NCBI GenBank assembly: GCA_902515565.1
Contig: CABXVR010000011.1
Location: 1 to 40,293, forward strand
Reading direction: 5' to 3'
DNA: 40,293 nucleotides
Origin: an uncultured Bacteroidota bacterium
GTDB taxonomy: Bacteria; Bacteroidota; Bacteroidia; Flavobacteriales; Flavobacteriaceae
Position numbers and translations under genes: made by a program. The notes under the pieces were generated by a model. The model had not been told where the DNA came from, ran no database searches, and saw only the letters and a program-made list of their open reading frames with translations. How positions within the stretch are numbered: the stretch's first letter is position 1; each line of letters starts with the position of its first letter. Shown piece by piece: positions 1 through 9,022 of the stretch.

Positions 1-450
1 AAGAAAATAGTTATTTCTAAAGGTGTAGGTGCTGCTGTATCTGATAAAAAATTAATAGACTACGCTGTCGAAGAAATTACTAATATCTCTGGTCAAAAAG
101 CTGTCGCAACTATCTCTAAAAAAGATGTTGCTACCTTCAAATTAAGAAAAGGTATGCCAATTGGAGTTAAAGTAACTTTAAGAGGAGAAAAAATGTATGA
201 ATTTTTAGATCGTTTAGTTACATCTGCACTACCTAGAGTTAGAGACTTTAATGGTATCAAAGCTACTGGTTTTGACGGTAGAGGTAATTATAACTTAGGT
301 GTTGTAGAGCAAATAATTTTCCCAGAAATTAATATTGATAAGGTTAATAAGATTTCTGGTATGGATATAACTTTTGTTACTAGTGCTGATACAGACAAGG
401 AAGCAAAATCATTATTAACTGAATTAGGTTTACCATTTAAAAAAAATTAA
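1..450 (+). CDS. rplE: 50S ribosomal protein L5 (5' end cut by window edge)
   Basis: L5 sits in the central protuberance of the large subunit and binds 5S rRNA. The reading frame is open from base 1 and gives 149 residues before the stop. L5 is normally about 180 residues, so roughly the first 30-35 are outside the window. Recognisable L5 features are the [14 protein letters not shown] stretch, [18 protein letters not shown], and the ending with [21 protein letters not shown]. The gene stands 3 nt before rpsN, in the standard spc-operon order. An internal ATG at 154 is not the true start, because clear L5 sequence continues upstream of it. Confidence 0.97.
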   Translation, partial: KKIVISKGVGAAVSDKKLIDYAVEEITNISGQKAVATISKKDVATFKLRKGMPIGVKVTLRGEKMYEFLDRLVTSALPRVRDFNGIKATGFDGRGNYNLGVVEQIIFPEINIDKVNKISGMDITFVTSADTDKEAKSLLTELGLPFKKN

Positions 451-453
451 ACT

Positions 454-723
454 ATGGCTAAAGAATCAATGAAAGCCCGTGAGGTAAAAAGAGCAAAAAC
501 AGTAGCAAAGTACGCTGAAAAAAGAAAAGCTTTAAAAGCAGCTGGAGATTTTGAAGGATTACAAAAGTTACCAAAAAACGCATCACCAATTAGAATGCAT
601 AATAGATGTAAACTAACAGGTAGACCTAAAGGATATATGAGAACTTTTGGATTATCAAGAGTTATGTTTAGGGAAATGGCAAATAAAGGATTAATCCCAG
701 GTGTAAGAAAAGCCAGCTGGTAA
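454..723 (+). CDS. rpsN: 30S ribosomal protein S14, long zinc-free form
   Basis: S14 binds 16S rRNA in the head of the small subunit. At 89 residues it has the length of the long (C-minus) form. The C-terminal half reads [20 protein letters not shown] and ends KASW, as in long-form S14. The paired CxxC zinc knuckles of the short zinc-binding form are absent; only one Cys (in NRC) is present. It starts 3 nt after rplE, so it is co-translated or closely co-transcribed. It is followed by the longest gap in this part of the operon (60 nt before rpsH). The identification is secure. Confidence 0.97.
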   Translation: MAKESMKAREVKRAKTVAKYAEKRKALKAAGDFEGLQKLPKNASPIRMHNRCKLTGRPKGYMRTFGLSRVMFREMANKGLIPGVRKASW

Positions 724-732
724 TATTAACTG

Positions 733-746
733 GTTAAAGGTTTAAC
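733..746 (+). promoter_or_regulatory. Small inverted repeat in the rpsN-rpsH gap
   Basis: GTTAAA-GG-TTTAAC is a perfect 6-bp inverted repeat just after rpsN, inside a 60-nt gap when most neighbouring gaps are 2-20 nt. It could form a small mRNA hairpin. In E. coli the spc operon is controlled by S8 binding the mRNA near rplE, and this site is close to the S8 gene. A regulatory role is inference only, since such short palindromes also arise by chance in AT-rich DNA. Confidence 0.25.
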
Positions 747-783
747 AAAAAAGTTAAAAACCATAATCATAAAATTAAAAACT

Positions 784-1182
784 ATGTATACAGATCCAAT
801 AGCGGATTATTTGACAAGAATTAGAAATGCAGTCTCTGCTAAACACAGAGTAGTTGAAATACCTGCATCTAATTTAAAGAAAGAAATTACTAAAATTTTA
901 TTCGATCAAGGATATATTTTAAGTTATAAATTTGAAGATTCTACAGTTCAGGGTACAATTAAAATTGCACTTAAATACAACAAACTGAGCCAAGAATCTG
1001 TAATCAGAAAAATACAAAGATTAAGTAAACCTGGTTTACGTAAATATTCAAATTCTAATGATTTACCTAGAATTTTAAATGGTCTTGGAATTGCTATCGT
1101 GTCCACTTCTAAAGGAGTTATGACTGCTAAGCAAGCAAAAAGACACAATGTAGGTGGTGAGGTAATTTGTTACGTATACTAA
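784..1182 (+). CDS. rpsH: 30S ribosomal protein S8
   Basis: S8 is a primary binder of the 16S central domain and, in enteric bacteria, the autogenous repressor of the spc operon. The 132-residue product has the normal length. It opens with the family's [13 protein letters not shown] and closes with the S8 signature region [20 protein letters not shown]. The ATG at 784 gives an N-terminus that aligns with the family. There is no Shine-Dalgarno sequence, only an A-rich leader. It is followed by rplF 15 nt downstream. Confidence 0.97.
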   Translation: MYTDPIADYLTRIRNAVSAKHRVVEIPASNLKKEITKILFDQGYILSYKFEDSTVQGTIKIALKYNKLSQESVIRKIQRLSKPGLRKYSNSNDLPRILNGLGIAIVSTSKGVMTAKQAKRHNVGGEVICYVY

Positions 1183-1197
1183 TTTAAAGATAAGATC

Positions 1198-1740
1198 ATG
1201 TCAAGAATAGGAAATAACCCAGTATTGATACCCGAAGGTGTTACAGTAAACATTGAAGAAAATGTTGTAACAGTAAAAGGTAAGTTAGGTGAATTAAAGC
1301 AAGAGTTTTTAGATATTACGATTAAAATTGAAGACAATTCAGTTGTATTATCTAGACCTTCTGAACATAAAGACCACAAAGCTAAGCATGGATTATACAG
1401 AGCATTAATAAATAATATGGTTAATGGTGTTTCTACAGGGTGGACTAAAGAATTAGAACTTGTAGGTGTTGGTTACAGAGCAACTAATCAAGGACAAAAA
1501 CTTGATTTAGCATTAGGTTTTTCTCACAATATAGTTTTAGAAGTAGTTCCTGAAGTTAAAGTAGAGACCATTTCTGAAAAAGGTAAAAATCCTATTGTTA
1601 AATTAACATCAATTGACAAACAACTTATAGGTCAAGTAGCAGCTAAAATTAGAGGTTTTAGAAGTCCTGAGCCTTACAAAGGAAAAGGAGTTAGATTTGT
1701 AGGTGAACAAGTAAGAAGAAAAGCAGGTAAATCAGCTTAA
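1198..1740 (+). CDS. rplF: 50S ribosomal protein L6
   Basis: L6 lies near the GTPase centre at the base of the L7/L12 stalk. At 180 residues it has the family length. It begins SRIGNNPV and carries the C-terminal signature PEPYKGKGVR. The two homologous alpha/beta halves expected of L6 are consistent with the length and with the internal GQVAAKIRGFR segment. It is separated from rpsH by 15 nt and from rplR by 12 nt, inside the spc operon. Confidence 0.97.
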   Translation: MSRIGNNPVLIPEGVTVNIEENVVTVKGKLGELKQEFLDITIKIEDNSVVLSRPSEHKDHKAKHGLYRALINNMVNGVSTGWTKELELVGVGYRATNQGQKLDLALGFSHNIVLEVVPEVKVETISEKGKNPIVKLTSIDKQLIGQVAAKIRGFRSPEPYKGKGVRFVGEQVRRKAGKSA

Positions 1741-1752
1741 AAAAATAGAATT

Positions 1753-2109
1753 ATGGCATTAACAAAGCAAGATAGAAGACAAAGAATTAGAAACAGAATC
1801 AGAAAAATAATTTCTGGTACTGCAAACAGCCCTAGACTATCTGTGTATAGAAGTAACAAGGAGATATACGCTCAATTAATTGACGATGTTTCAGGTAAAA
1901 CTTTATGCGCTTGTTCTTCTAGAGAAAAAGAAATTATTACTACAGAAGGAAGTAAAAAAGATATTGCTTCTTTAGTAGGAAAGACATTAGCAGAAAAAGC
2001 TGTTAAGTTAGGTGTTAGTAAAGTATCATTTGACAGAGCGGGTTATTTATATCATGGACGTGTTAAATCTTTAGCAGATGGTGCTAGAGAAGGAGGACTT
2101 AAATTTTAA
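1753..2109 (+). CDS. rplR: 50S ribosomal protein L18
   Basis: L18 binds 5S rRNA with L5 and places it in the central protuberance. The product is 118 residues with a basic N-terminus ([11 protein letters not shown]), the [18 protein letters not shown] core and the C-terminal [15 protein letters not shown] typical of L18. It ends only 4 nt before the rpsE start. A purine-rich GAGAAGGAGGA stretch lies within its last codons. It resembles a Shine-Dalgarno sequence but is probably just the conserved REGGL coding sequence. Confidence 0.97.
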   Translation: MALTKQDRRQRIRNRIRKIISGTANSPRLSVYRSNKEIYAQLIDDVSGKTLCACSSREKEIITTEGSKKDIASLVGKTLAEKAVKLGVSKVSFDRAGYLYHGRVKSLADGAREGGLKF

Positions 2110-2113
2110 TAAT

Positions 2114-2629
2114 ATGTATCAAAACGTAGAATCAGTAAAACCAAGTGGATTAGATCTTAAAGATCGTTTAGTTGGAGTACAAAGAGTTACTAAAGTGACT
2201 AAAGGTGGTAGAGCCTTCGGTTTTTCAGCAATTGTAGTTGTTGGAGATGGAAATGGTGTTGTAGGTCATGGATTAGGAAAGTCTAAAGATGTTGCAAGTG
2301 CTATTGCAAAAGCAGTGGAAGATGCAAAAAAGAATTTAGTTAGAATTCCTTTAATAAAAGGAACTCTCCCACATGAGCAAAAAGGTAAATTTGGAGGAGC
2401 GAGAGTTAATATAATTCCTGCTGCACCTGGTACCGGTGTAATTGCTGGTGGTGCGTTGAGAATTGTTCTTGAGGCGGTTGGTGTACATGACGTATTATCT
2501 AAATCACAAGGTTCTTCAAATCCACATAACGTGGTAAAAGCTACTTTTGAGGCTTTATTGAATTTGAGAGATGCTAATACAATAGCTAAAAATAGAGGTA
2601 TATCCTTACAAAAAGTTTTTAACGGATAA
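2114..2629 (+). CDS. rpsE: 30S ribosomal protein S5
   Basis: S5 is part of the mRNA entry region and contributes to decoding accuracy. The reading frame is open from 2078, but I chose the ATG at 2114. It lies 4 nt after the rplR stop and gives [20 protein letters not shown], the usual Bacteroidota S5 N-terminus, for a product of 171 residues. The double-stranded-RNA-binding-like N-terminal domain ([19 protein letters not shown]) and the C-terminal [12 protein letters not shown] loop are both present. rpmD follows after 5 nt. Confidence 0.96.
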   Translation: MYQNVESVKPSGLDLKDRLVGVQRVTKVTKGGRAFGFSAIVVVGDGNGVVGHGLGKSKDVASAIAKAVEDAKKNLVRIPLIKGTLPHEQKGKFGGARVNIIPAAPGTGVIAGGALRIVLEAVGVHDVLSKSQGSSNPHNVVKATFEALLNLRDANTIAKNRGISLQKVFNG

Positions 2630-2634
2630 TTAAG

Positions 2635-2814
2635 ATGAAAAAGATTATAATAACACAACAAAGAAGTGCAATAAACCGTACTCAAAGACAAAAAAGAACT
2701 TTAGTGGCTCTTGGTCTTAAAGGAATTGGGCAAAGTATTGAACATGATGCAACTGCTAATATTCTTGGTATGATAAAAAAAGTTAATCATTTAGTTTCTT
2801 TTAAAGAGGCTTAA
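2635..2814 (+). CDS. rpmD: 50S ribosomal protein L30
   Basis: This short gene encodes 59 residues. It reads MKKIIITQQRSAINRTQRQK, then TLVALGLKGIG and a C-terminal MIKKVNHLVSF, which is the L30 pattern (K-x-T-hydrophobic start, RQKRTL, GLGLKKI-like turn, V-x-HLV end). L30 is a single-domain large-subunit protein that sits between rpsE and rplO in the spc operon, as it does here. It lies 5 nt after rpsE and 19 nt before rplO. Confidence 0.95.
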   Translation: MKKIIITQQRSAINRTQRQKRTLVALGLKGIGQSIEHDATANILGMIKKVNHLVSFKEA

Positions 2815-2833
2815 TAAAAAAAAACACTTAAAA

Positions 2834-3286
2834 ATGGATTTAAGTAATTTAAAACCTGCTGAAGGATCAGTTAATAACAATAGTAAAAGAATAGGTAGAG
2901 GTCAAGGATCTGGTAAAGGTGGTACTGCTACTAGAGGTCATAAAGGTGCTAAGTCTAGATCTGGTTATTCTCGAAAAATAGGATTTGAAGGCGGTCAAAT
3001 GCCACTACAAAGACGTGTGCCTAAATTTGGTTTTACGAATATTAATAGAAAAGAATATCAAGGAATAAATTTAGATGTTATTCAAGAATTGGTAGATAAC
3101 AAGAAAGTTAAAGATGAATTAGATTTTAATTCTATTGTTGAATTAAGATTAGCTAGAAAAAATGAACTAGTTAAGATTCTAGGAAGAGGAGAATTAAAAG
3201 CAAAAATTAAAGTAACTGCACATAAATTTACAGCTTCAGCAAAAAGTGCAATCGAAGCTGCTGGAGGAGAAGCAGTAACATTATAA
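2834..3286 (+). CDS. rplO: 50S ribosomal protein L15
   Basis: L15 is a late-assembly large-subunit protein with an extended, Gly- and basic-rich N-terminus. That region is plain here: GRGQGSGKGGTATRGHKG followed by GFEGGQMPLQRRVPK. The length of 150 residues is normal. The C-terminal globular part (VTAHKFTASAKSAIEAAGG) also matches. It ends 6 nt before secY, the conserved L15-SecY junction. Confidence 0.97.
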   Translation: MDLSNLKPAEGSVNNNSKRIGRGQGSGKGGTATRGHKGAKSRSGYSRKIGFEGGQMPLQRRVPKFGFTNINRKEYQGINLDVIQELVDNKKVKDELDFNSIVELRLARKNELVKILGRGELKAKIKVTAHKFTASAKSAIEAAGGEAVTL

Positions 3287-3292
3287 TTATAT

Positions 3293-4645
3293 ATGAAGTT
3301 TATAGATACAATAAAAAATATTTGGAATATAACTGAGTTAAAAGATAGAATTCTTTTTACCCTGTTCATGTTGGTTGTTTACCGATTTGGTGCACAAATA
3401 ACTCTTCCTGGTATTGATGCAGAAATGTTAGGTAGTTTAAAATCTGAAACATCAGAAGGTATACTAGGATTATTAAATGCATTTACTGGTGGAGCTTTTG
3501 CAAATGCATCGGTATTTGCACTCGGAATTATGCCATACATATCAGCTTCAATTGTAGTACAACTTATGGGTATTGCAATTCCATATCTTCAAAAACTTCA
3601 AAAAGAAGGGGCTAGTGGTCAGAAAAAAATCACGCAAATCACAAGATGGCTTACTATAGCTATATGTTTAGTTCAAGCACCCGGATATTTAGCTAGTTTA
3701 GATATTATGTTTGGTATTCCACAAGAAGCATTTTTACTTGGTCAGGGTCCATTGTTTTTCTTTACTGGAACAATTATTTTAGTTACAGGCTGTATTTTTG
3801 CAATGTGGTTAGGAGAAAAGATTACTGACAAAGGAATTGGAAATGGTATATCTTTATTAATTACTGTAGGTATTATAGCTACAATGCCACAGTCATTTAT
3901 ACAAGAATATGCAGCTAGAGTTACTGGATCTAATGGTGGTTTAATGATGATTTTAATTGAATTAGTCATATGGTGGTTAATAATTCTTGCTTCGGTATAC
4001 TTAGTTATGGCAGTCAGAAGAATATCTGTTCAATATGCAAGAAGAACTGCATCTGGCAGTTATGAAAAAAATATTTCTGGGTCTAGACAGTTTTTACCAT
4101 TAAAACTAAATGCATCAGGTGTGATGCCAATAATATTTGCTCAAGCATTAATGTTTGTTCCTGGTTTAATAGGAGGATCTAGTTTGTTAAAAGATTACTC
4201 TATTGGTCAATGGATGATTTCTAATTTTAGTGATATTTTTGGATTATGGTATAATGTCGTGTTTGGATTATTAATAATGGTTTTTACTTTTTTCTATACT
4301 GCTATTACTGTTCCAACTAGTAAAATGGCAGATGATTTGAAAAGAAGTGGTGGTTTTATACCTGGAATAAGACCTGGCACAGAAACAGATACATATTTAA
4401 ATAAAATAATGTCTCATATTACACTCCCAGGATCAGTATTTTTAGCTTTAATAGCCGTATTCCCTGCTTTTGTCGTTCAATTTATGGACGTTCAACAAGG
4501 ATGGGCATTATTCTTTGGAGGTACATCTTTATTAATTATGGTTGGTGTAGCCATAGATACTATGCAACAGGTTAACTCGTATTTATTAAATAAGCATTAT
4601 GACGGGTTAATGAAAGCAGGTAAAAATAGAAAAACAGGAATATAA
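3293..4645 (+). CDS. secY: Preprotein translocase channel subunit SecY
   Basis: SecY forms the protein-conducting pore of the inner membrane and works with SecE/SecG, SecA and, here, the SecDF encoded at 29810. The 450-residue product has the family length and about ten hydrophobic helices. Family markers are LPGID early, [14 protein letters not shown] in helix 2, the cytosolic loop [24 protein letters not shown], and a basic C-terminal tail. Its stop overlaps the infA start by one base (TAATG), so the two are probably translationally coupled. Confidence 0.97.
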   Translation: MKFIDTIKNIWNITELKDRILFTLFMLVVYRFGAQITLPGIDAEMLGSLKSETSEGILGLLNAFTGGAFANASVFALGIMPYISASIVVQLMGIAIPYLQKLQKEGASGQKKITQITRWLTIAICLVQAPGYLASLDIMFGIPQEAFLLGQGPLFFFTGTIILVTGCIFAMWLGEKITDKGIGNGISLLITVGIIATMPQSFIQEYAARVTGSNGGLMMILIELVIWWLIILASVYLVMAVRRISVQYARRTASGSYEKNISGSRQFLPLKLNASGVMPIIFAQALMFVPGLIGGSSLLKDYSIGQWMISNFSDIFGLWYNVVFGLLIMVFTFFYTAITVPTSKMADDLKRSGGFIPGIRPGTETDTYLNKIMSHITLPGSVFLALIAVFPAFVVQFMDVQQGWALFFGGTSLLIMVGVAIDTMQQVNSYLLNKHYDGLMKAGKNRKTGI

Positions 4646-4860
4646 TGGCAAAGCAAGCAGCAATAGAGCAAGATGGCTCAATAATAGAAGCATTGTCTAA
4701 TGCAATGTTTAGAGTAGAATTAGAAAATGGTCACATAGTGACTGCACATATTTCTGGTAAGATGCGTATGCACTATATTAAATTATTACCAGGAGATAAA
4801 GTTAAATTAGAAATGAGTCCTTATGATTTATCTAAGGCTCGCATAACATATAGATATTAA
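4645..4860 (+). CDS. infA: Translation initiation factor IF-1
   Basis: IF-1 is an OB-fold protein that occupies the ribosomal A site during initiation. The 71-residue product has the standard length and the typical segments [37 protein letters not shown] and [13 protein letters not shown]. Its ATG shares a base with the secY stop codon. No methionine aminopeptidase (map) or adk gene lies between secY and infA, unlike many bacterial spc operons. rpmJ follows after 9 nt. Confidence 0.97.
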   Translation: MAKQAAIEQDGSIIEALSNAMFRVELENGHIVTAHISGKMRMHYIKLLPGDKVKLEMSPYDLSKARITYRY

Positions 4861-4869
4861 TATAAAATC

Positions 4870-4986
4870 ATGAAAGTAAGAGCTTCAGTAAAAAAGAGAA
4901 GTGCAGATTGTAAAATCGTACGTAGAAAAGGTAGACTTTATGTGATAAACAAAAAGAATCCAAGGTTTAAACAAAGACAAGGTTAA
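4870..4986 (+). CDS. rpmJ: 50S ribosomal protein L36, zinc-free form
   Basis: This 38-residue gene reads [20 protein letters not shown] and ends PRFKQRQG, the unmistakable L36 frame. The usual zinc ligands (Cys-x2-Cys, then a further Cys and His) are mostly missing. Only one Cys remains, the second CxxC position is replaced, and the position normally holding the third Cys is Asn in VINKKNPRF. This is therefore a C-minus L36 that should fold without zinc. It lies 9 nt after infA and 2 nt before rpsM. Confidence 0.95.
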   Translation: MKVRASVKKRSADCKIVRRKGRLYVINKKNPRFKQRQG

Positions 4987-4988
4987 TT

Positions 4989-5363
4989 ATGGCAAGAATA
5001 GCAGGTGTAGATATACCAAAACAAAAGAGAGGAGTTATTTCCCTTACCTATATTTTCGGAATAGGTAGAACTCGTGCAAAAGAAATTTTGATGTCAGCTG
5101 GTGTTGACGAGAGCGTTAAAGTTAATGATTGGTCTGATTCAGATATCAGTAAAATTCGTGAGGCTGTAAGTTCTTTCACTATTGAAGGTGAATTAAGATC
5201 TGAAACTCAATTAAACATTAAAAGATTAATGGATATAGGGTGTTACAGAGGCATTAGACATAGATCTGGCTTACCACTAAGAGGTCAAAGAACTAAAAAC
5301 AACTCTAGAACTAGAAAAGGAAGAAGAAAAACAGTTGCGAACAAGAAAAAAGTAACTAAATAA
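4989..5363 (+). CDS. rpsM: 30S ribosomal protein S13
   Basis: S13 is in the small-subunit head and makes intersubunit bridges with L5. The 124-residue product begins [10 protein letters not shown], has the helix-two-turn-helix segment [11 protein letters not shown], and the basic C-terminal signature [17 protein letters not shown] followed by a Lys/Arg-rich tail. All are standard for S13. It is the first gene of the classic alpha operon order rpsM-rpsK-rpsD-rpoA-rplQ, and begins 2 nt after rpmJ with no promoter visible between them. Confidence 0.97.
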   Translation: MARIAGVDIPKQKRGVISLTYIFGIGRTRAKEILMSAGVDESVKVNDWSDSDISKIREAVSSFTIEGELRSETQLNIKRLMDIGCYRGIRHRSGLPLRGQRTKNNSRTRKGRRKTVANKKKVTK

Positions 5364-5374
5364 TAATTAGTAAT

Positions 5375-5758
5375 ATGGCAAAGTCAAGTACTAAAAAGCG
5401 TAAAGTAATAGTTGATTCAATAGGTGAGGCACATATTGTTGCTTCATTTAACAACATTATAATATCATTAACTAACAAAAAAGGAGACGTTATCTCTTGG
5501 TCATCTGCTGGAAAGATGGGCTTTAGAGGTTCAAAGAAAAACACTCCTTATGCTGCTCAATTAGCTGCAGAAGATGCAGCTGCTGTTGCAAAAGACGCAG
5601 GTTTGAGAAAAGTTAAGGTATATGTAAAAGGTCCTGGAAATGGAAGAGAATCAGCAATAAGATCTATACATAATGCTGGTATTGAAGTCGCAGAAATCAT
5701 TGATGTGACTCCAACTCCTCACAATGGGTGTAGACCTCCAAAACGTAGAAGAGTTTAA
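5375..5758 (+). CDS. rpsK: 30S ribosomal protein S11
   Basis: S11 sits on the small-subunit platform beside the mRNA exit path. The 127-residue product has the conserved [15 protein letters not shown] strand, [30 protein letters not shown], and the C-terminal [13 protein letters not shown]. It is 11 nt after rpsM. It is followed by a 91-nt non-coding stretch, the largest gap inside the ribosomal operon, which separates it from rpsD. Confidence 0.97.
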   Translation: MAKSSTKKRKVIVDSIGEAHIVASFNNIIISLTNKKGDVISWSSAGKMGFRGSKKNTPYAAQLAAEDAAAVAKDAGLRKVKVYVKGPGNGRESAIRSIHNAGIEVAEIIDVTPTPHNGCRPPKRRRV

Positions 5759-5806
5759 TAAAATAATTAAGTATAAATCAGAGACAAAATACTATCGAAG
5801 GATTAG

Positions 5807-5820
5807 ATTAAGACCTTAAT
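5807..5820 (+). promoter_or_regulatory. Inverted repeat in the leader of rpsD
   Basis: ATTAAG-AC-CTTAAT is a perfect 6-bp inverted repeat in the 91-nt gap before rpsD. S4, the rpsD product, is the autogenous repressor of the alpha operon in E. coli, and unusually long leaders inside ribosomal operons often hold such control sites. I do not see a full pseudoknot like the E. coli S4 target. The regulatory assignment is therefore tentative; AT-rich palindromes of this size also occur by chance. Confidence 0.25.
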
Positions 5821-5849
5821 TCATAGTTACTCTAAAAAAAACAAAACAA

Positions 5850-6455
5850 ATGGCAAGATATACTGGTCCAAAAACAAAAATTGCAAGAAAATTTGGTGAG
5901 GCTATTTTCGGAGAAGATAAGTCTTTTGAAAAAAGAAACTACCCTCCAGGTCAACATGGAAACACTCGTAGACGTGGAAAAAAATCTGAGTACTCTGTAC
6001 AACTTATGGAGAAGCAAAAAGCTAAATATACTTATGGTATTTTAGAAAAGCAATTTAGGAATATGTTTAAAAAAGCTACTGCTGCTACTGGAATTACTGG
6101 TGAAGTTTTATTACAACTTTGTGAATCTAGACTAGATAATGTTGTTTTTAGAATGGGTTTATCAAATTCAAGAAGTGGAGCAAGACAACTTGTGTCTCAC
6201 AGACATATAACTGTTAATGGAGGTATAGTGAATATACCATCTTACAGTTTAAAACCTGGAGATATTGTAGCTGTTAGAGAAAAGTCTAAATCTCTTGAGA
6301 CAATAGAAAGAGCTCTTTCTAATTCTTCAAGTGTATTTGAATGGATCACTTGGAATAGCGATCAAATGCAAGGTACTTATGTATCAGTCCCTGCAAGAAT
6401 TCAAATTCCAGAAAATATTAACGAACAGTTCATTGTTGAATTGTACTCAAAATAA
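5850..6455 (+). CDS. rpsD: 30S ribosomal protein S4
   Basis: S4 starts 16S 5'-domain assembly and helps form the mRNA entry helicase. The 201-residue product has the basic N-terminal region ([34 protein letters not shown]) and the S4 RNA-binding domain from about residue 90 ([35 protein letters not shown]). There are no Cys pairs, so it is the zinc-free type. The leader just before the ATG is extremely A-rich, with no Shine-Dalgarno sequence. Confidence 0.97.
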   Translation: MARYTGPKTKIARKFGEAIFGEDKSFEKRNYPPGQHGNTRRRGKKSEYSVQLMEKQKAKYTYGILEKQFRNMFKKATAATGITGEVLLQLCESRLDNVVFRMGLSNSRSGARQLVSHRHITVNGGIVNIPSYSLKPGDIVAVREKSKSLETIERALSNSSSVFEWITWNSDQMQGTYVSVPARIQIPENINEQFIVELYSK

Positions 6456-6475
6456 TAATTAATATACAAAGTATT

Positions 6476-7468
6476 ATGGCAATATTAAATTTTCAAAAAC
6501 CGGATAAAGTAATAATGATTAATTCAACTGATTTCGATGGTAAATTCGAATTCAGACCACTTGAACCTGGTTACGGCTTAACAGTTGGTAATGCTCTTAG
6601 AAGAGTTTTATTATCATCTCTTGAAGGTTTTGCAATTACTTCAGTGAAAATTGAAGGAGTTGATCATGAGTTTTCAACAATCTCTGGGGTTGTAGAAGAT
6701 GTGACTGAAATTATTTTAAATTTAAAACAAATACGTTTTAAAAGACAAATTGAAGAAGTTGATAATGAAACCGTTTCTATTTCTCTTTCAGGTCAAGACA
6801 AAATCACAGCTGGTGATTTTCAAAAATTTATTTCAGGATTTCAAATTTTAAATTCAGATCAGATTATTTGCAACTTAGATTCCAAAGTCAAAATTCAAAT
6901 GGAGCTTTCTATTGAAAAAGGTAGAGGTTATGTTCCAGCTGAAGAAAATAAAAAATCTTCTGCCCCAATTGGAACAATTTTTACTGATTCTATTTTTACT
7001 CCAATAAAAAACGTAAAATACTCTGTTGAGAACTTTAGAGTAGAACAAAAAACTGATTACGAAAAATTAGTTTTTGAAATAATGACAGATGGCTCTATCA
7101 ATCCTCAAGATGCGCTAACTGATGCAGCTAGAATTTTGATACACCACTTCATGTTATTTTCTGATGAAAGAATTACTCTAGAAGCTGATGAAATTGCAAA
7201 AACAGAAACTTATGATGAAGAGTCATTACACATGCGTCAATTACTCAAAACTAAATTAATTGATATGGATCTTTCTGTTCGTGCTTTAAATTGTTTAAAA
7301 GCTGCAGAAGTAGATACTCTAGGTGATTTAGTTTCATTTAATAAAAATGATCTTATGAAATTTAGAAACTTTGGTAAAAAATCTCTTACTGAATTAGAAG
7401 AATTGGTAATTGTTAAAGGACTAAATTTCGGAATGGATTTAACAAAATATAAATTAGATAAAGACTAA
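6476..7468 (+). CDS. rpoA: RNA polymerase alpha subunit
   Basis: The alpha dimer scaffolds assembly of RNA polymerase. The 330-residue length is normal. The N-terminal dimerisation domain (about residues 1-235) shows [21 protein letters not shown] and [20 protein letters not shown]. The C-terminal domain (about 250-325) has the helix-hairpin-helix part with [20 protein letters not shown] and [11 protein letters not shown], which contacts DNA and activators. It lies between rpsD (20 nt) and rplQ (28 nt), as in most bacteria. Confidence 0.98.
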   Translation: MAILNFQKPDKVIMINSTDFDGKFEFRPLEPGYGLTVGNALRRVLLSSLEGFAITSVKIEGVDHEFSTISGVVEDVTEIILNLKQIRFKRQIEEVDNETVSISLSGQDKITAGDFQKFISGFQILNSDQIICNLDSKVKIQMELSIEKGRGYVPAEENKKSSAPIGTIFTDSIFTPIKNVKYSVENFRVEQKTDYEKLVFEIMTDGSINPQDALTDAARILIHHFMLFSDERITLEADEIAKTETYDEESLHMRQLLKTKLIDMDLSVRALNCLKAAEVDTLGDLVSFNKNDLMKFRNFGKKSLTELEELVIVKGLNFGMDLTKYKLDKD

Positions 7469-7496
7469 CTTTATTAGAGTTTAAATAAATTGAATA

Positions 7497-8138
7497 ATGA
7501 GACACGGAAAAAAAATAAACCATTTAGGAAGAAAAACAGCTCATAGAAAATCTATGTTAGCTAATATGGCTTGTTCTTTGATAGAACACAAACGAATTAA
7601 TACTACTACTGCTAAAGCTAAAGCATTAAAACAGTTTGTTGAACCTCTGATTACTAAGTCTAAAAATGATACAACTCAAAATAGAAGAATCGTTTTTTCT
7701 AGACTAAGACAAAAGGAAGCTGTTGCTGAATTATTTCGTGACGTATCAGCTAAAATTGCTGATAGACCTGGTGGTTACACTAGAGTTATTAGATTAGGAA
7801 ATAGACTTGGAGATAATGCTGATATGGCAATGATTGAACTTGTAGATTACAATGAAACATATAATGCTGGTAAAAAGAAAAAATCTTCCACTAGAAGACG
7901 TAAAAAAAGTACAGCTCCCAAAGTCGATGATGTGCAAATAGAATCAACTGAGTCAGTTGTTTCTGAAGTTAATGACGATTCTATTGTAGAGCCTACTGAG
8001 TCTATTAAAGCTACTGTAGAGTCAACGAATGAAACTGAAGAAGTAGCTGAAAATACTGAAGTACCTACTGAAGATGTAGATGCTAAAGTAGAAGATGATA
8101 CTACTGCTGAAAAGCCTAAATCATCCGAAGAAAAATAG
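7497..8138 (+). CDS. rplQ: 50S ribosomal protein L17 with long low-complexity C-terminal tail
   Basis: The first 125 or so residues are ordinary L17 ([20 protein letters not shown]; later [20 protein letters not shown]), a protein near the peptide exit tunnel. E. coli L17 stops at about this length. Here a further 85-90 residues follow: first a strongly basic patch ([13 protein letters not shown]), then a Glu/Asp/Ser/Thr/Val-rich acidic tail with repeated ESTESV/EPTESI/VESTNE-like units. Extended L17 is common in Bacteroidota, so it is probably genuine and not a fusion artefact. The tail is likely disordered. Confidence 0.96.
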   Translation: MRHGKKINHLGRKTAHRKSMLANMACSLIEHKRINTTTAKAKALKQFVEPLITKSKNDTTQNRRIVFSRLRQKEAVAELFRDVSAKIADRPGGYTRVIRLGNRLGDNADMAMIELVDYNETYNAGKKKKSSTRRRKKSTAPKVDDVQIESTESVVSEVNDDSIVEPTESIKATVESTNETEEVAENTEVPTEDVDAKVEDDTTAEKPKSSEEK

Positions 8139-8181
8139 AACCCAAATCAAATCATTTAAAGAACTAAAAACCCTTTTTTTT

Positions 8182-8895
8182 ATGAGATATTTATTTTTAT
8201 TTATTACGTTTTTATTTTCTGTATCACTTTCATTAGCTCAAACCAGTTCTGTAGAAGCTGGGGGTAGTCAAGCTATGGAAAATTATGCCCAATTAGCAAC
8301 TGGAAACGGAGCTAGTTACGGTAACTCTATGATGTTTTATAATCCAAAAAGATATATTGATGGTACAATTCATTTATTTGAAGGTTGGAATAACACTGCT
8401 GTAATTCACACTATTTCAGACGATAAGTTTCTCGTTAAACGTGTTAACTTGAATCTTAAGAGAAATTCATTTGAAGCAAAAATGAATGATTCAGATTCTA
8501 TATTTTCATTTACATTTAACAATATCAAAAAAATTGTAATAAATAATAAGACGTACAAGAACTTTTACTATGATGATGATAACAGAGTATATGAAATGTT
8601 ATATGATACAGATCAGTATAAATTCATGAAGGGATTTGAAGTTAAGTTAATTTCAGGTTCCGCGAACCCTATGGTGAACAGACCTAATGATAGATATGTA
8701 AGAGGTGAAGAATTTTTTATTATGGTAAATGGATCTATTAATCCTATAAAACTTAAAAAGAAATCTATTTACAGGTATCTTAAAATGGATAAATTAAACA
8801 CATCCAAACTTGATATGTTTATCGAATCAAATTCTCTTTCTTTAAAGAAAGTTGATGACATTATAAAACTTTTAGAATATCATAATAATATCTAA
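8182..8895 (+). CDS. Hypothetical exported protein at the end of the ribosomal operon
   Basis: I do not recognise this family. The frame is open from 8095, overlapping rplQ, but the ATG at 8182 gives a clean signal peptide (MRYLFLFITFLFSVSLSLAQ, cleavage after about residue 19) and a 237-residue product. The mature part has a Gly/Ala/Ser-rich start (EAGGSQAMENYAQLATGNGA), then a mixed alpha/beta-looking region with many Lys, Asn and Asp and a Tyr/Asp cluster (NFYYDDDNRVYEMLYD). There is no lipobox and there are no internal membrane helices, so a periplasmic or outer-membrane-associated location is likely. It follows rplQ by 43 nt with no terminator between and precedes a strong terminator, so it is probably transcribed with the ribosomal genes. 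Confidence 0.8.
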   Translation: MRYLFLFITFLFSVSLSLAQTSSVEAGGSQAMENYAQLATGNGASYGNSMMFYNPKRYIDGTIHLFEGWNNTAVIHTISDDKFLVKRVNLNLKRNSFEAKMNDSDSIFSFTFNNIKKIVINNKTYKNFYYDDDNRVYEMLYDTDQYKFMKGFEVKLISGSANPMVNRPNDRYVRGEEFFIMVNGSINPIKLKKKSIYRYLKMDKLNTSKLDMFIESNSLSLKKVDDIIKLLEYHNNI

Positions 8896-8935
8896 TATTT
8901 ATACGCTTTCTTAATTCGTATATTAAATTGTTAAT

Positions 8936-8964
8936 AAAGAGGTTATAATTTAGCCTCTTTTTTT
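8936..8964 (+). terminator. Rho-independent terminator after the ribosomal operon
   Basis: AAAGAGG pairs with CCTCTTT (7 bp, extendable by a T-G pair) around a 9-nt AT-rich loop, and the right arm runs into a T tract. It lies 40 nt after the stop of the hypothetical exported protein, closing the long ribosomal transcription unit before carA. Confidence 0.85.
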
Positions 8965-9022
8965 ATTTATTAATAATTATAATATTGATTATTATATTTA
9001 TTTTTACTCTAGTTTACATTTT

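Noticed and set aside
2078-2113. Upstream extension of the rpsE frame
   Set aside because: It overlaps the rplR coding end, and the ATG at 2114 gives the normal S5 N-terminus.
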